Assembly (NCBI GenBank): GCA_017558065.1
Contig: JAFYWK010000077.1
Span: 1 to 35,899 of the forward strand
DNA length: 35,899 nt
Source: Paludibacteraceae bacterium
GTDB lineage: Bacteria > Bacteroidota > Bacteroidia > Bacteroidales > Paludibacteraceae
Direction of reading: 5' to 3'
Positions 1 through 6,155 of the stretch are shown here, piece after piece (position 1 is the stretch's first letter; each line of letters starts with the position of its first letter). The notes beneath the pieces were generated by a model that worked only from the letters and a program-made list of their open reading frames with translations, made no database searches and had not been told where the DNA came from. A program made the position numbers and the translations under genes.

Positions 1-57
1 GAGGGGTAGCGAAGAGGAGGGGTGGCGAAGGGGAGGGGTGGCGAAGAGGGAGGGGTG
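1..57. repeat. 16-bp-period tandem repeat, (partial) four units
   Basis: The 14-base core GAGGGGTGGCGAAG occurs at 17-30 and 33-46. A one-mismatch copy (GAGGGGTAGCGAAG) is at 1-14 and a partial copy at 50-57. Spacings are 16, 16 and 17 bp. The array touches the window edge and may extend further left. It lies upstream of the first promoter, with no gene visible. It belongs to the same class of short intergenic tandem repeats seen throughout this window. Confidence 0.85.
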
Positions 58-112
58 AAACGGTAGAGAACACACTTTTGACATATGTAAGTATCACAAA
101 AAAAGTCAAAAT

Positions 113-144
113 ATTGCACATATCAACAAAAAATACTACCTTTG
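113..144 (+). promoter_or_regulatory. Bacteroidota-type promoter for the first gene
   Basis: ATTG at 113-116 (an imperfect upstream TTTG), 20 bp, then TACCTTTG at 137-144. This matches the TTTG-N19/20-TAnnTTTG promoter of this phylum. The 7-bp inverted repeat TTTTGAC/GTCAAAA (76-82 and 105-111) lies just upstream and could be an operator, which is only a guess. Confidence 0.6.
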
Positions 145-158
145 TCGCCGAAAAGCGT

Positions 159-241
159 GAGAGCGTGTACTACTAACACGAAAGCATGTACTACGACAAC
201 GAGAGCGTGCACCATGACAACGAGAGGTGCACTACTGACAC
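159..241. repeat. 21-bp-period tandem repeat in a 5' leader, four units
   Basis: Units are 159-179, 180-200, 201-221 and 222-241 (the last one base short). They share a GAGAGCGTG-like head and a tail resembling CTACTACGACAAC. The array lies between the promoter at 113-144 and the start codon of the first gene, so it should be transcribed as part of an approximately 140-nt leader. A minus-strand open frame across it encodes Val/His-rich repeats and looks like a by-product of the repeat. Confidence 0.85.
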
Positions 242-294
242 GTAGGAACAAACCAAGAGACAAACAGCAATAAAAAAAAGAACAAGTGTACAGA

Positions 295-894
295 ATGATG
301 AAACGAATAACCTTTATTCTCGCGTGCCTATTGTGCACGATTACAATGTTAGGAGAGGAGCATTTGATGTTTCGATCCCTGCCCATCGATGGTGATTTGA
401 AAACCGCAGTGAAAACCGTCAAGAAGTGGGGATTTATGGGCATGAAAATCAAGAATGTCGCAGCTTTGATGGGAAAATTGGACAACGAAGATGTGATACT
501 CACCCTCATGGCAACCCCAGAGAGCCATACCTTATTTTCGGTCACCATTATCTACGAGGGTGCAAAGCAATGGGATGATTCTTGGGCTGAGTATCAAAAC
601 ATTAACGCGGCTGTTGCGGCTCAATATGGCGAGCCAACCGAAATTATTAGCCAGTGGGAATCACCTTATTCCATGGATAACAATCCTATGCAAGCATTCA
701 AAGAGGACAAAGTCACTTATAGCAGCATGTACACTGCCCAAGGAGGAAAAGTGGTTGTAAATATGGTGTATATTGAGGAAAAGATATGTACAATAGTCGC
801 CTATATTGACGAACAGAACGCAGCCCTATACAAAGCCGAAGGCGGTACTGAGAACATAATAGACGAGAATGCAGCCCTCAATATTGAGGAGTGA
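295..894 (+). CDS. Small exported protein of unknown function
   Basis: 199 residues. I do not recognise the family. The N-terminus (MMKRITFILACLLCTITMLG) is a signal peptide with a basic start and hydrophobic core; a likely mature start is near the EE that follows. The rest is soluble, mixed alpha/beta, ends in an acidic tail, and has no visible catalytic motif. An upstream in-frame GTG at 286 gives three extra residues; ATG 295 (or ATG 298) is preferred because it begins the canonical MMKR/MKR signal peptide. It is probably monocistronic: its own promoter at 113-144, a leader with a 21-bp repeat, and a hairpin terminator after the stop. A periplasmic or surface location is inferred. Confidence 0.75.
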   Translation: MMKRITFILACLLCTITMLGEEHLMFRSLPIDGDLKTAVKTVKKWGFMGMKIKNVAALMGKLDNEDVILTLMATPESHTLFSVTIIYEGAKQWDDSWAEYQNINAAVAAQYGEPTEIISQWESPYSMDNNPMQAFKEDKVTYSSMYTAQGGKVVVNMVYIEEKICTIVAYIDEQNAALYKAEGGTENIIDENAALNIEE

Positions 895-923
895 GAGATG
901 CGGTATAATAAAATAGCGTATAA

Positions 924-961
924 AATAATAGGGCGCGTCTTAACGGACACGCCCTATTATT
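924..961. terminator. Bidirectional hairpin terminator
   Basis: A 16-bp stem (924-939 with 946-961) has one mismatch and a 6-nt loop. The ends are A/T-rich, so both strands offer a T-rich tail. It separates two convergent genes and can serve both. Confidence 0.8.
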
Positions 962-978
962 ATTTAAGGATGAGTAAC

Positions 979-1284
979 TTAAAAATCATTGTGTGACTCA
1001 CAGCCATCTGCATCACCATCAGCTGTTTTCGCATAGCTAACAACAGCCTTGTTGCCACTTTGCTTGTAAACCTCTTGCAGCGTACGGACAACATGGCTCT
1101 CTGTATCCCAAGCATACATTGTACCATCTAAGATGCCAGCATTTGAGATAGTGAAAGTCCAGCACTTGAATTCGGTGTTGTCTAACTCGTCAGGTTCAAG
1201 ACTCATGATATCGAGTCCTTTCTTCTCGCAGCCCGTCAAAGCGAGAGCTGCTACTGCAATAAATGCAAATAAAAACTTTTTCAT
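979..1284 (-). CDS. Small putative lipoprotein
   Basis: 101 residues. The N-terminus has a lipoprotein signal: a KK start, a hydrophobic core and the lipobox LTGC with the acceptor Cys at residue 19. The mature part of about 80 residues begins CEKKG and contains the segment FKCWTFTISNAG. I do not recognise a family; many small Bacteroidales lipoproteins look like this. It has its own promoter at 1325-1356 (minus strand) and shares the hairpin terminator at 924-961 with the convergent upstream gene. An envelope location is inferred from the lipobox alone. Confidence 0.75.
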   Translation of the reverse strand: MKKFLFAFIAVAALALTGCEKKGLDIMSLEPDELDNTEFKCWTFTISNAGILDGTMYAWDTESHVVRTLQEVYKQSGNKAVVSYAKTADGDADGCESHNDF

Positions 1285-1324
1285 GTGTGTTGTTATTTAG
1301 TATGTCATGGTACTTTTTCGGTTG

Positions 1325-1356
1325 CAAAGGTACTATATTTTTTTCACATAGACAAA
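1325..1356 (-). promoter_or_regulatory. Promoter of the small lipoprotein gene
   Basis: Minus-strand TTTG (plus 1353-1356), 20 bp, then TACCTTTG (plus 1325-1332). It is about 40 bp upstream of the lipoprotein ATG, and lies back to back with the tryptophanase promoter. Confidence 0.75.
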
Positions 1357-1392
1357 TAAAAATCATTTTTTTGATGTCTTAACGGAAAATAA

Positions 1393-1424
1393 TTTGTGTA
1401 TTCGCATTTTTTTTTGTACCTTTG
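1393..1424 (+). promoter_or_regulatory. Promoter of the tnaA operon
   Basis: TTTG at 1393-1396, 20 bp, TACCTTTG at 1417-1424, followed by CAGC. The start codon is at 1471, so the leader is only about 40 nt. That leaves no room for a tnaC-like leader peptide with Rho sites as in E. coli. Confidence 0.8.
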
Positions 1425-1470
1425 CAGCACCTTAATAGTTATTAGGAATTTTTAACCTTATATAAACACC

Positions 1471-2847
1471 ATGGAATTACCTTTTGCAGAATCGTGGAAA
1501 ATTAAGATGGTAGAGCCCATCAAGAAATCCACCCGCGCAGAGCGCGAACAATGGCTGAAAGACGCCAAGAACAACATCTTTATGCTCCGCAGCGAGCAAG
1601 TTTACATCGACCTTTTGACCGACTCGGGTACAGGCGCTATGTCTGACCGCCAATGGGCAGCATTGATGCTGGGCGATGAGAGTTATTCGGGTAGTAAGTC
1701 GTTCTTTGAGTTGAAGGACACGATTACTCGTATCACCGGTTTTGAGTATGTGATCCCTACCCACCAAGGTCGTGCAGCGGAGAACGTACTCTTCTCGCAC
1801 CTCGTAAAAGAGGGACAAGTCATCCCTGGCAACGCGCACTTTGATACGACTAAGGGACATATTGAGGCGCGCAAAGCGCACGCGATAGATGTGACTATCA
1901 AAGAGGCGAAGGATACCCAGTTGGAGATTCCATTCAAGGGTAATGTGGATCTGGAGCACCTGGAGCAGATATTGAAGGATAACCCTGGCAATGTGCCATT
2001 TATGGTATTGACCGTAACGAATAATACCGTAGGTGGTCAGCCCGTTTCGATGAAGAATATCCGCGAGACATGCGAATTGTGCCACAAGTATGGCGTGCCA
2101 GTGAATATGGACTCTGCGCGCTTTGCGGAGAACGCGTATTTCATCAAGACCCGCGAGGAGGGATATGCCGACAAGAGCATTCAAGAGATTGCCAAGGAGA
2201 TGTTCTCCTATGCGGATAGCATGACGATGTCCGCTAAGAAGGACGGAATCGTCAATATGGGCGGATTCATCGCAACAAATCGTGAAGATTGGTACGAAGG
2301 TTGCAAGCGCTATTGTATCCCATTTGAGGGCTTTATCACATATGGTGGCATGAACGGTCGCGATATGGCAGCTTTGGCCGTTGGATTGGAGGAAAATACG
2401 CAGTTTGACATGTTGCAAACGCGTATTCATCAGGTGGAGTATTTGGCGGAATTACTCGATGAATACGGCATTCCTTACCAACGCCCTGCAGGTGGTCATG
2501 CTATTTTTGTGGATGCGGATAAGGTGCTGACGCATGTGCCCATTGAGGAGTTCCCTGCGCAGACACTGACTTGCGAACTGTACTTAGAGGCAGGTATCCG
2601 AGCGTGCGAGATTGGTTATATCTTGGCAGACCGCGATCCCGAGACACGCGAGAACCGCTTCTCTGGTCTAGATTTAGTTCGCCTCTGCATCCCTCGTCGC
2701 GTATATACGGATAATCACATGAAAGTGATTGCTGCAGCGTTGAAGAATGTGTATGACCGTCGCGAGACGATTACCCGCGGTTTGGCCATCACAAAAGAAG
2801 CGCCATTGATGCGCCATTTCACCGTTGAATTGGAGCGATTAGGATAA
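1471..2847 (+). CDS. tnaA: Tryptophanase (L-tryptophan indole-lyase)
   Basis: 458 residues, full length. It is a PLP enzyme that cleaves L-tryptophan to indole, pyruvate and ammonia in the cytosol. The PLP lysine is in MSAKKDG (K257 by analogy with the tyrosine phenol-lyase family). The conserved THQGRAAEN and GGQPVSM motifs are present. Two positions separate tryptophanase from tyrosine phenol-lyase: D125 in HFDTTKGH (Thr in tyrosine phenol-lyase) and GIRACEIG where the phenol-lyase has an Arg/Met (GVRSMERG). Both favour tryptophanase. It is the first gene of a tight cluster, with the deacetylase start codon 2 bp after its stop, and no promoter or terminator is seen before the ftsK promoter. 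No tnaB-like permease is adjacent. Confidence 0.95.
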   Translation: MELPFAESWKIKMVEPIKKSTRAEREQWLKDAKNNIFMLRSEQVYIDLLTDSGTGAMSDRQWAALMLGDESYSGSKSFFELKDTITRITGFEYVIPTHQGRAAENVLFSHLVKEGQVIPGNAHFDTTKGHIEARKAHAIDVTIKEAKDTQLEIPFKGNVDLEHLEQILKDNPGNVPFMVLTVTNNTVGGQPVSMKNIRETCELCHKYGVPVNMDSARFAENAYFIKTREEGYADKSIQEIAKEMFSYADSMTMSAKKDGIVNMGGFIATNREDWYEGCKRYCIPFEGFITYGGMNGRDMAALAVGLEENTQFDMLQTRIHQVEYLAELLDEYGIPYQRPAGGHAIFVDADKVLTHVPIEEFPAQTLTCELYLEAGIRACEIGYILADRDPETRENRFSGLDLVRLCIPRRVYTDNHMKVIAAALKNVYDRRETITRGLAITKEAPLMRHFTVELERLG

Positions 2848-2849
2848 AT

Positions 2850-3569
2850 ATGAGATCAAAAATATGGATTTTGTTATGCCTTTGCGGCATGCTATTATCC
2901 ACCCACGCGACGCAAGCCGCTGAGCGATGGTTGGAGGGTTACAAGAAAGTACTCGTGATTGGTGCGCACCCCGATGATCCAGAGACCATGTGCGGCGGCA
3001 CGATGATCAAACTGCGCGAAATGGGTGTAGAGGTAGTTTCTGTGTATTTCACTGGTGGAGAGGCAGGTATCTCTGGTAAGACGCACGAGGAGTCGCGTAC
3101 CATTCGCACCGCCGAAGCCACTAAAGCATGTGAGATGATGGGGGTACGTCCCGTGTTCATGACACAGATTGACGGCAATGCAGAAGTCAATAAGGCACGT
3201 TATGCAGAGATGAAAGCCCTGATTGAAGCGGAGAAGCCCGATATGGTGATTACTCACTGGCCCATCGACTCGCACCGCGACCATCGCGTATGCTCTATCC
3301 TTGTGTATGACGCTTGGCGACAAACAGGTTACAGTTTTGACCTCTATTACGGTGAGGTGATGACAGGTCTGCAAACACAGACTTTTGCGCCCAACCACTG
3401 GGTGAACATCACCGAGCAACACGAGCAGAAAGTGAAAGCCTACTACAGCCACAAGAGCCAAGATATGCCTGTGGTACAAGAGTGGCATGACGCCATGGAA
3501 ATACTCCGCGGCATGGAGTGCCATACCAAATATGCTGAAGCATTTGTGCAACAAGTGTGGAAGGAGTGA
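2850..3569 (+). CDS. Secreted PIG-L (LmbE-like) family deacetylase
   Basis: 239 residues. An N-terminal signal peptide (to about residue 23, ending TQAA) points to export. The PIG-L/LmbE zinc-site motifs are present: GAHPDDPE at 38-45 (His40 and Asp43 as metal ligands, Asp42 as likely base) and SHRDH at 141-145 (third His ligand). The family removes acetyl groups from N-acetylglucosamine-type substrates or acts on related amides. The natural substrate here is unknown; cell-wall sugars, glycans or dietary compounds are all possible. The start codon lies 2 bp after the tnaA stop, so it is probably co-transcribed and translationally coupled. It is followed directly by a 7-bp tandem repeat. Confidence 0.88.
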   Translation: MRSKIWILLCLCGMLLSTHATQAAERWLEGYKKVLVIGAHPDDPETMCGGTMIKLREMGVEVVSVYFTGGEAGISGKTHEESRTIRTAEATKACEMMGVRPVFMTQIDGNAEVNKARYAEMKALIEAEKPDMVITHWPIDSHRDHRVCSILVYDAWRQTGYSFDLYYGEVMTGLQTQTFAPNHWVNITEQHEQKVKAYYSHKSQDMPVVQEWHDAMEILRGMECHTKYAEAFVQQVWKE

Positions 3570-3625
3570 GGTTAAAGGTGAGAGGTTAAAGGTTAAAGGT
3601 TAAAGGTGAGAGGTGAAAGGCAAGG
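3570..3625. repeat. 7-bp tandem repeat, eight units, between two genes
   Basis: Eight consecutive heptamers with no slippage: GGTTAAA, GGTGAGA, GGTTAAA x3, GGTGAGA, GGTGAAA, GGCAAGG. The array begins at the base after the stop codon of the deacetylase gene and ends 3 bp before the GntP start codon, so the whole gap is repeat. The purine-rich units could double as a ribosome-binding region. Confidence 0.95.
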
Positions 3626-3628
3626 ATT

Positions 3629-4924
3629 ATGAATAGTGCATTGGCGGCAGTGATTGGACTGCTACTTTCGATTGTATTGATTATCAAAAAGGTATCACCC
3701 GTCTTCAGTCTGATGTTGGGTGCTATTGTCGGCGGACTACTGGCTGGTTGGGGATTGGAAACGACCGTTACCCATATGATTGGCGGAGTCAAGGATATAA
3801 CCCCCGCCATCGTGCGCATTTTGGCAGCAGGTGTGCTGACAGGCATGCTTGTCAAGACGGGCGCTGCCACCACTATCGCCAAGAGTATCATCAAGGCATT
3901 GGGCGAGAGATATATCTATCTGGCATTAGCCATCTCGGCAATGATACTGACGGGCATGGGTGTGTTCATTGATGTAGCAGTGATTACGATTGCGCCTATC
4001 GCTATTATCATGGGTAGCAGATTGCGTTTGTCGAAATTCAAACTGCTACTGGCCATGATTGGTGGCGGCAAATGCGGTAATATCCTATCGCCGAACCCCA
4101 ATACGATTATCGCTGCGGAGAACTTCGATGCTCCCCTCTCATCCGTGATGGCAGCAGGTATTGTGCCTGCACTAATCGGATTGATTGTCACGGTGTTTGT
4201 TATTGTTCCGTTGATTCCTAAAGGCGATCTGATGGGCGAGGAGGCGAAAGGCGAAAAAGCACCCCACGACACGAGTGCCGTCGGGGACCCCGAAGAGGCG
4301 AAAGGCGAAGAGGCATTGCCGGCTCTATGGCGCAGTCTTTTAGGTCCTATTGTCACCATTATTCTATTAGCACTGCGCCCCATTGCGGGGATTGTGATTG
4401 ATCCGATGATTGCCTTGCCTGTAGGCGGTGTAGTGGGTATTATTGCTACTGGCAAATGGCGCGAGACGGCAGCATGCCTGAGCTATGGATTGGAGAAGAT
4501 GTCGGGTATTGCGATCCTGCTGGTCGGCACAGGTACGTTGGCAGGAATCATCAAGGCATCGGCGATTAAGGATGTGCTGGTGGGCATGTTGGCAGATTGG
4601 AGCAACGGCGGTACGTTTATGGCACCTATCGCAGGTGCGCTGATGTCCGCAGCTACCGCTTCTACGACCGCCGGCGCTACTATTGCTTCGGCTTCGTTTG
4701 GCGAAGCCATTTTGGCAGCAGGGGTAACCGCCGTATGGGGTGCAGCCATGACCAATGCGGGTGCTACCACCCTGGACCACTTGCCACATGGTTCGTTCTT
4801 CCATGCCACGGGTGGATCGATGGGATTCTCCGTCAATGAACGTTTGCGACTGATTCCATATGAGACATTGGTCGGATTGATATTGACGTTGGGTAGTATC
4901 GGTATGTATTTTATTGTAGGTTAA
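3629..4924 (+). CDS. GntP-family sugar-acid permease with an in-frame repeat insert
   Basis: 431 residues, many hydrophobic segments, an inner-membrane proton symporter of the GntP (gluconate/glycerate) family. Family-like stretches include MIGGGKCGNILSPNPNTI (143-160) and, near the C-terminus, TNAGATTLDHLPHGSF. The neighbour encodes glycerate kinase, so D-glycerate or a related sugar acid is the likely substrate (inference). Residues about 204-231, in a loop between membrane segments, are a hydrophilic Glu/Ala/Lys/Gly insert encoded by two pairs of the heptamer GGCGAAA/GGCGAAG. The same heptamer family fills the intergenic gaps on both sides of this gene. The last Gly codon and the TAA stop fall inside the downstream repeat array. 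Confidence 0.9.
   Translation: MNSALAAVIGLLLSIVLIIKKVSPVFSLMLGAIVGGLLAGWGLETTVTHMIGGVKDITPAIVRILAAGVLTGMLVKTGAATTIAKSIIKALGERYIYLALAISAMILTGMGVFIDVAVITIAPIAIIMGSRLRLSKFKLLLAMIGGGKCGNILSPNPNTIIAAENFDAPLSSVMAAGIVPALIGLIVTVFVIVPLIPKGDLMGEEAKGEKAPHDTSAVGDPEEAKGEEALPALWRSLLGPIVTIILLALRPIAGIVIDPMIALPVGGVVGIIATGKWRETAACLSYGLEKMSGIAILLVGTGTLAGIIKASAIKDVLVGMLADWSNGGTFMAPIAGALMSAATASTTAGATIASASFGEAILAAGVTAVWGAAMTNAGATTLDHLPHGSFFHATGGSMGFSVNERLRLIPYETLVGLILTLGSIGMYFIVG
4243..4310 (+). repeat. In-frame heptamer repeat inside the permease gene
   Basis: GGCGAAA twice in tandem at 4243-4256, and again GGCGAAA GGCGAAG at 4297-4310. About 40 bp of C/G-rich DNA between them includes an imperfect palindrome (CCCCACGAC and GTCGGGG arms). 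The two copies encode EEAKGE twice. The heptamers match those in the intergenic arrays at 3570-3625 and 4919-4964. Confidence 0.9.
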
Positions 4925-4964
4925 AGGCGAGAGGTTAAAGGTGAAAGGTTAAAGGCGAGAGGTA
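4919..4964. repeat. 7-bp tandem repeat spanning a stop codon and abutting a start codon
   Basis: Heptamers in register: GGTTAAA, GGCGAGA, GGTTAAA, GGTGAAA, GGTTAAA, GGCGAGA, then GGTA immediately before the ATG at 4965. The first unit contains the final Gly codon and the TAA stop (4922-4924) of the permease gene. The last units form the purine-rich region where ribosome binding for glycerate kinase would occur. Confidence 0.95.
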
Positions 4965-6113
4965 ATGAAGATTGTTATAGCATCCGATTCATTTAAGGGT
5001 TCGTTGAGTTCGATAGAAGTAGCGCAGGCGGCAACACGCGGTATTAAAGCCGTATATCCCGATTGTGATGTGGTGGCTGTGAATGTGGCAGATGGTGGCG
5101 AAGGCACCGTAGAAGCCGTGGACGATGCCTTGGGCGGCGAGATTGTACGTTGCACGGTTAGTGACCCGTTGGGTCGCCCAATACAAGCGCGCTACGGCAT
5201 TGCAGGCGAAAAAGCCATCATCGAGATGGCTGCTGCCAGCGGTTTACCCCTACTCCAACCAGAAGAACGCAATCCATGGATGACCTCCACTTATGGCACA
5301 GGGGAGATAATCATGGATGCTATTCAAAGAGGTTGCCGTCAGTTTTTGGTGGGTATTGGAGGTAGTGCGACCAACGATGCGGGCACGGGTATGTTGCAAG
5401 CATTGGGATTCAAATTCTACGATTTCAACGGACAAGAGATTACTGATTGCCGAGGTGGCAGATTGCAAGATATTGCCGATTTAGACGATACTTTTGTGCC
5501 AAAAGCAGTACGTGAAGCCCAGTTTATCGTAGCATGTGATGTGGACACGCCCTTCTGCGGTCTAGAAGGCGCTGCCCCAGTGTTCGCTCCGCAAAAAGGA
5601 GCCGATGCAGAGATGGTGCAGAAATTGGATAGAGGTATGGCTTCTTTTGCCCATGTCATCGAAAATAAATACGGTATCAATATCGTACCCGTGGCTGGTG
5701 CTGGTGCAGCAGGTGGCATGGGTGGTGCATTCAGAGCATTCCTGGCTGCCAAACTCCAACGAGGCATAGAGATGGTACTGGATTCTATCGATTTCAACGC
5801 AATAATCCAAGATGCAGACTTGATTATTACAGGCGAAGGGAAGATTGATTTCCAAACAGCCAAAGGTAAGACTGCTGCGGGCGTACTGGCTCGCGCTAAA
5901 CAGCAAGGCATACCTGTAATAGCCATCGGTGGATGCGTGGAAATGTGCGAGAGTGTCGAGCAGATGGGATTTGCAGGCATTTACCCTATCACGGAAGAAA
6001 AACTTCCCCTCGAAATAGCCATGCGAGCGGATGTCGCCGCCAAGAATGTCGAAAAGACTGTTAAAAAAATTTGCGTATGTCATAAATTTTTCGTACCTTT
6101 GCAGCCAAAATAA
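4965..6113 (+). CDS. glxK: Glycerate kinase (type I, GlxK/GarK family)
   Basis: 382 residues. It phosphorylates D-glycerate with ATP, giving a phosphoglycerate that enters glycolysis. The type I family signatures are visible: IASDSFKGSLSS near the N-terminus, NVADGGEGTVEA (residues about 40-51), GIGGSATNDAGTGMLQALG (about 129-147) and ITGEGKIDFQTAKGK near the C-terminus. Paired with a GntP permease, it suggests a sugar-acid uptake and catabolism module. It is the last gene of the tnaA cluster. The final dozen or so residues (ICVCHKFFVPLQPK) are unlike the family and are encoded by the promoter of the next gene, so they may be a tolerated read-through extension. Confidence 0.93.
   Translation: MKIVIASDSFKGSLSSIEVAQAATRGIKAVYPDCDVVAVNVADGGEGTVEAVDDALGGEIVRCTVSDPLGRPIQARYGIAGEKAIIEMAAASGLPLLQPEERNPWMTSTYGTGEIIMDAIQRGCRQFLVGIGGSATNDAGTGMLQALGFKFYDFNGQEITDCRGGRLQDIADLDDTFVPKAVREAQFIVACDVDTPFCGLEGAAPVFAPQKGADAEMVQKLDRGMASFAHVIENKYGINIVPVAGAGAAGGMGGAFRAFLAAKLQRGIEMVLDSIDFNAIIQDADLIITGEGKIDFQTAKGKTAAGVLARAKQQGIPVIAIGGCVEMCESVEQMGFAGIYPITEEKLPLEIAMRADVAAKNVEKTVKKICVCHKFFVPLQPK
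6070..6101 (+). promoter_or_regulatory. Promoter of the ftsK operon, inside the glycerate kinase gene
   Basis: TTTG at 6070-6073, 20 bp, TACCTTTG at 6094-6101, followed by CAGCC. It lies wholly within the last 45 bases of the glycerate kinase reading frame. The ftsK start at 6156 leaves a leader of about 48 nt. No further promoter is seen before trxB. Confidence 0.8.
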
Positions 6114-6155
6114 AAAAAATAGTCCTAACAACAACTATGAATTAAACGTAGATTT

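Noticed and set aside
1-57. CRISPR array
   Set aside because: Units are 16 bp with no unique spacers and no cas genes; the other arrays also lack spacers.
123-548. Minus-strand open frame of 141 codons with Val/His-rich repeats
   Set aside because: It is antisense to the exported-protein gene and its repeats are a by-product of the 21-bp DNA repeat; no promoter or signal supports it.
1471-2847. Tyrosine phenol-lyase as the identity of the first operon gene
   Set aside because: FDTTKGH and GIRACEIG match tryptophanase, not the Thr and Arg positions of phenol-lyase.
2970-2990. HPDDPE in the deacetylase as a damaged HPDDE motif
   Set aside because: The HPDDPE form is common among secreted PIG-L-family proteins, and the metal ligands are intact.
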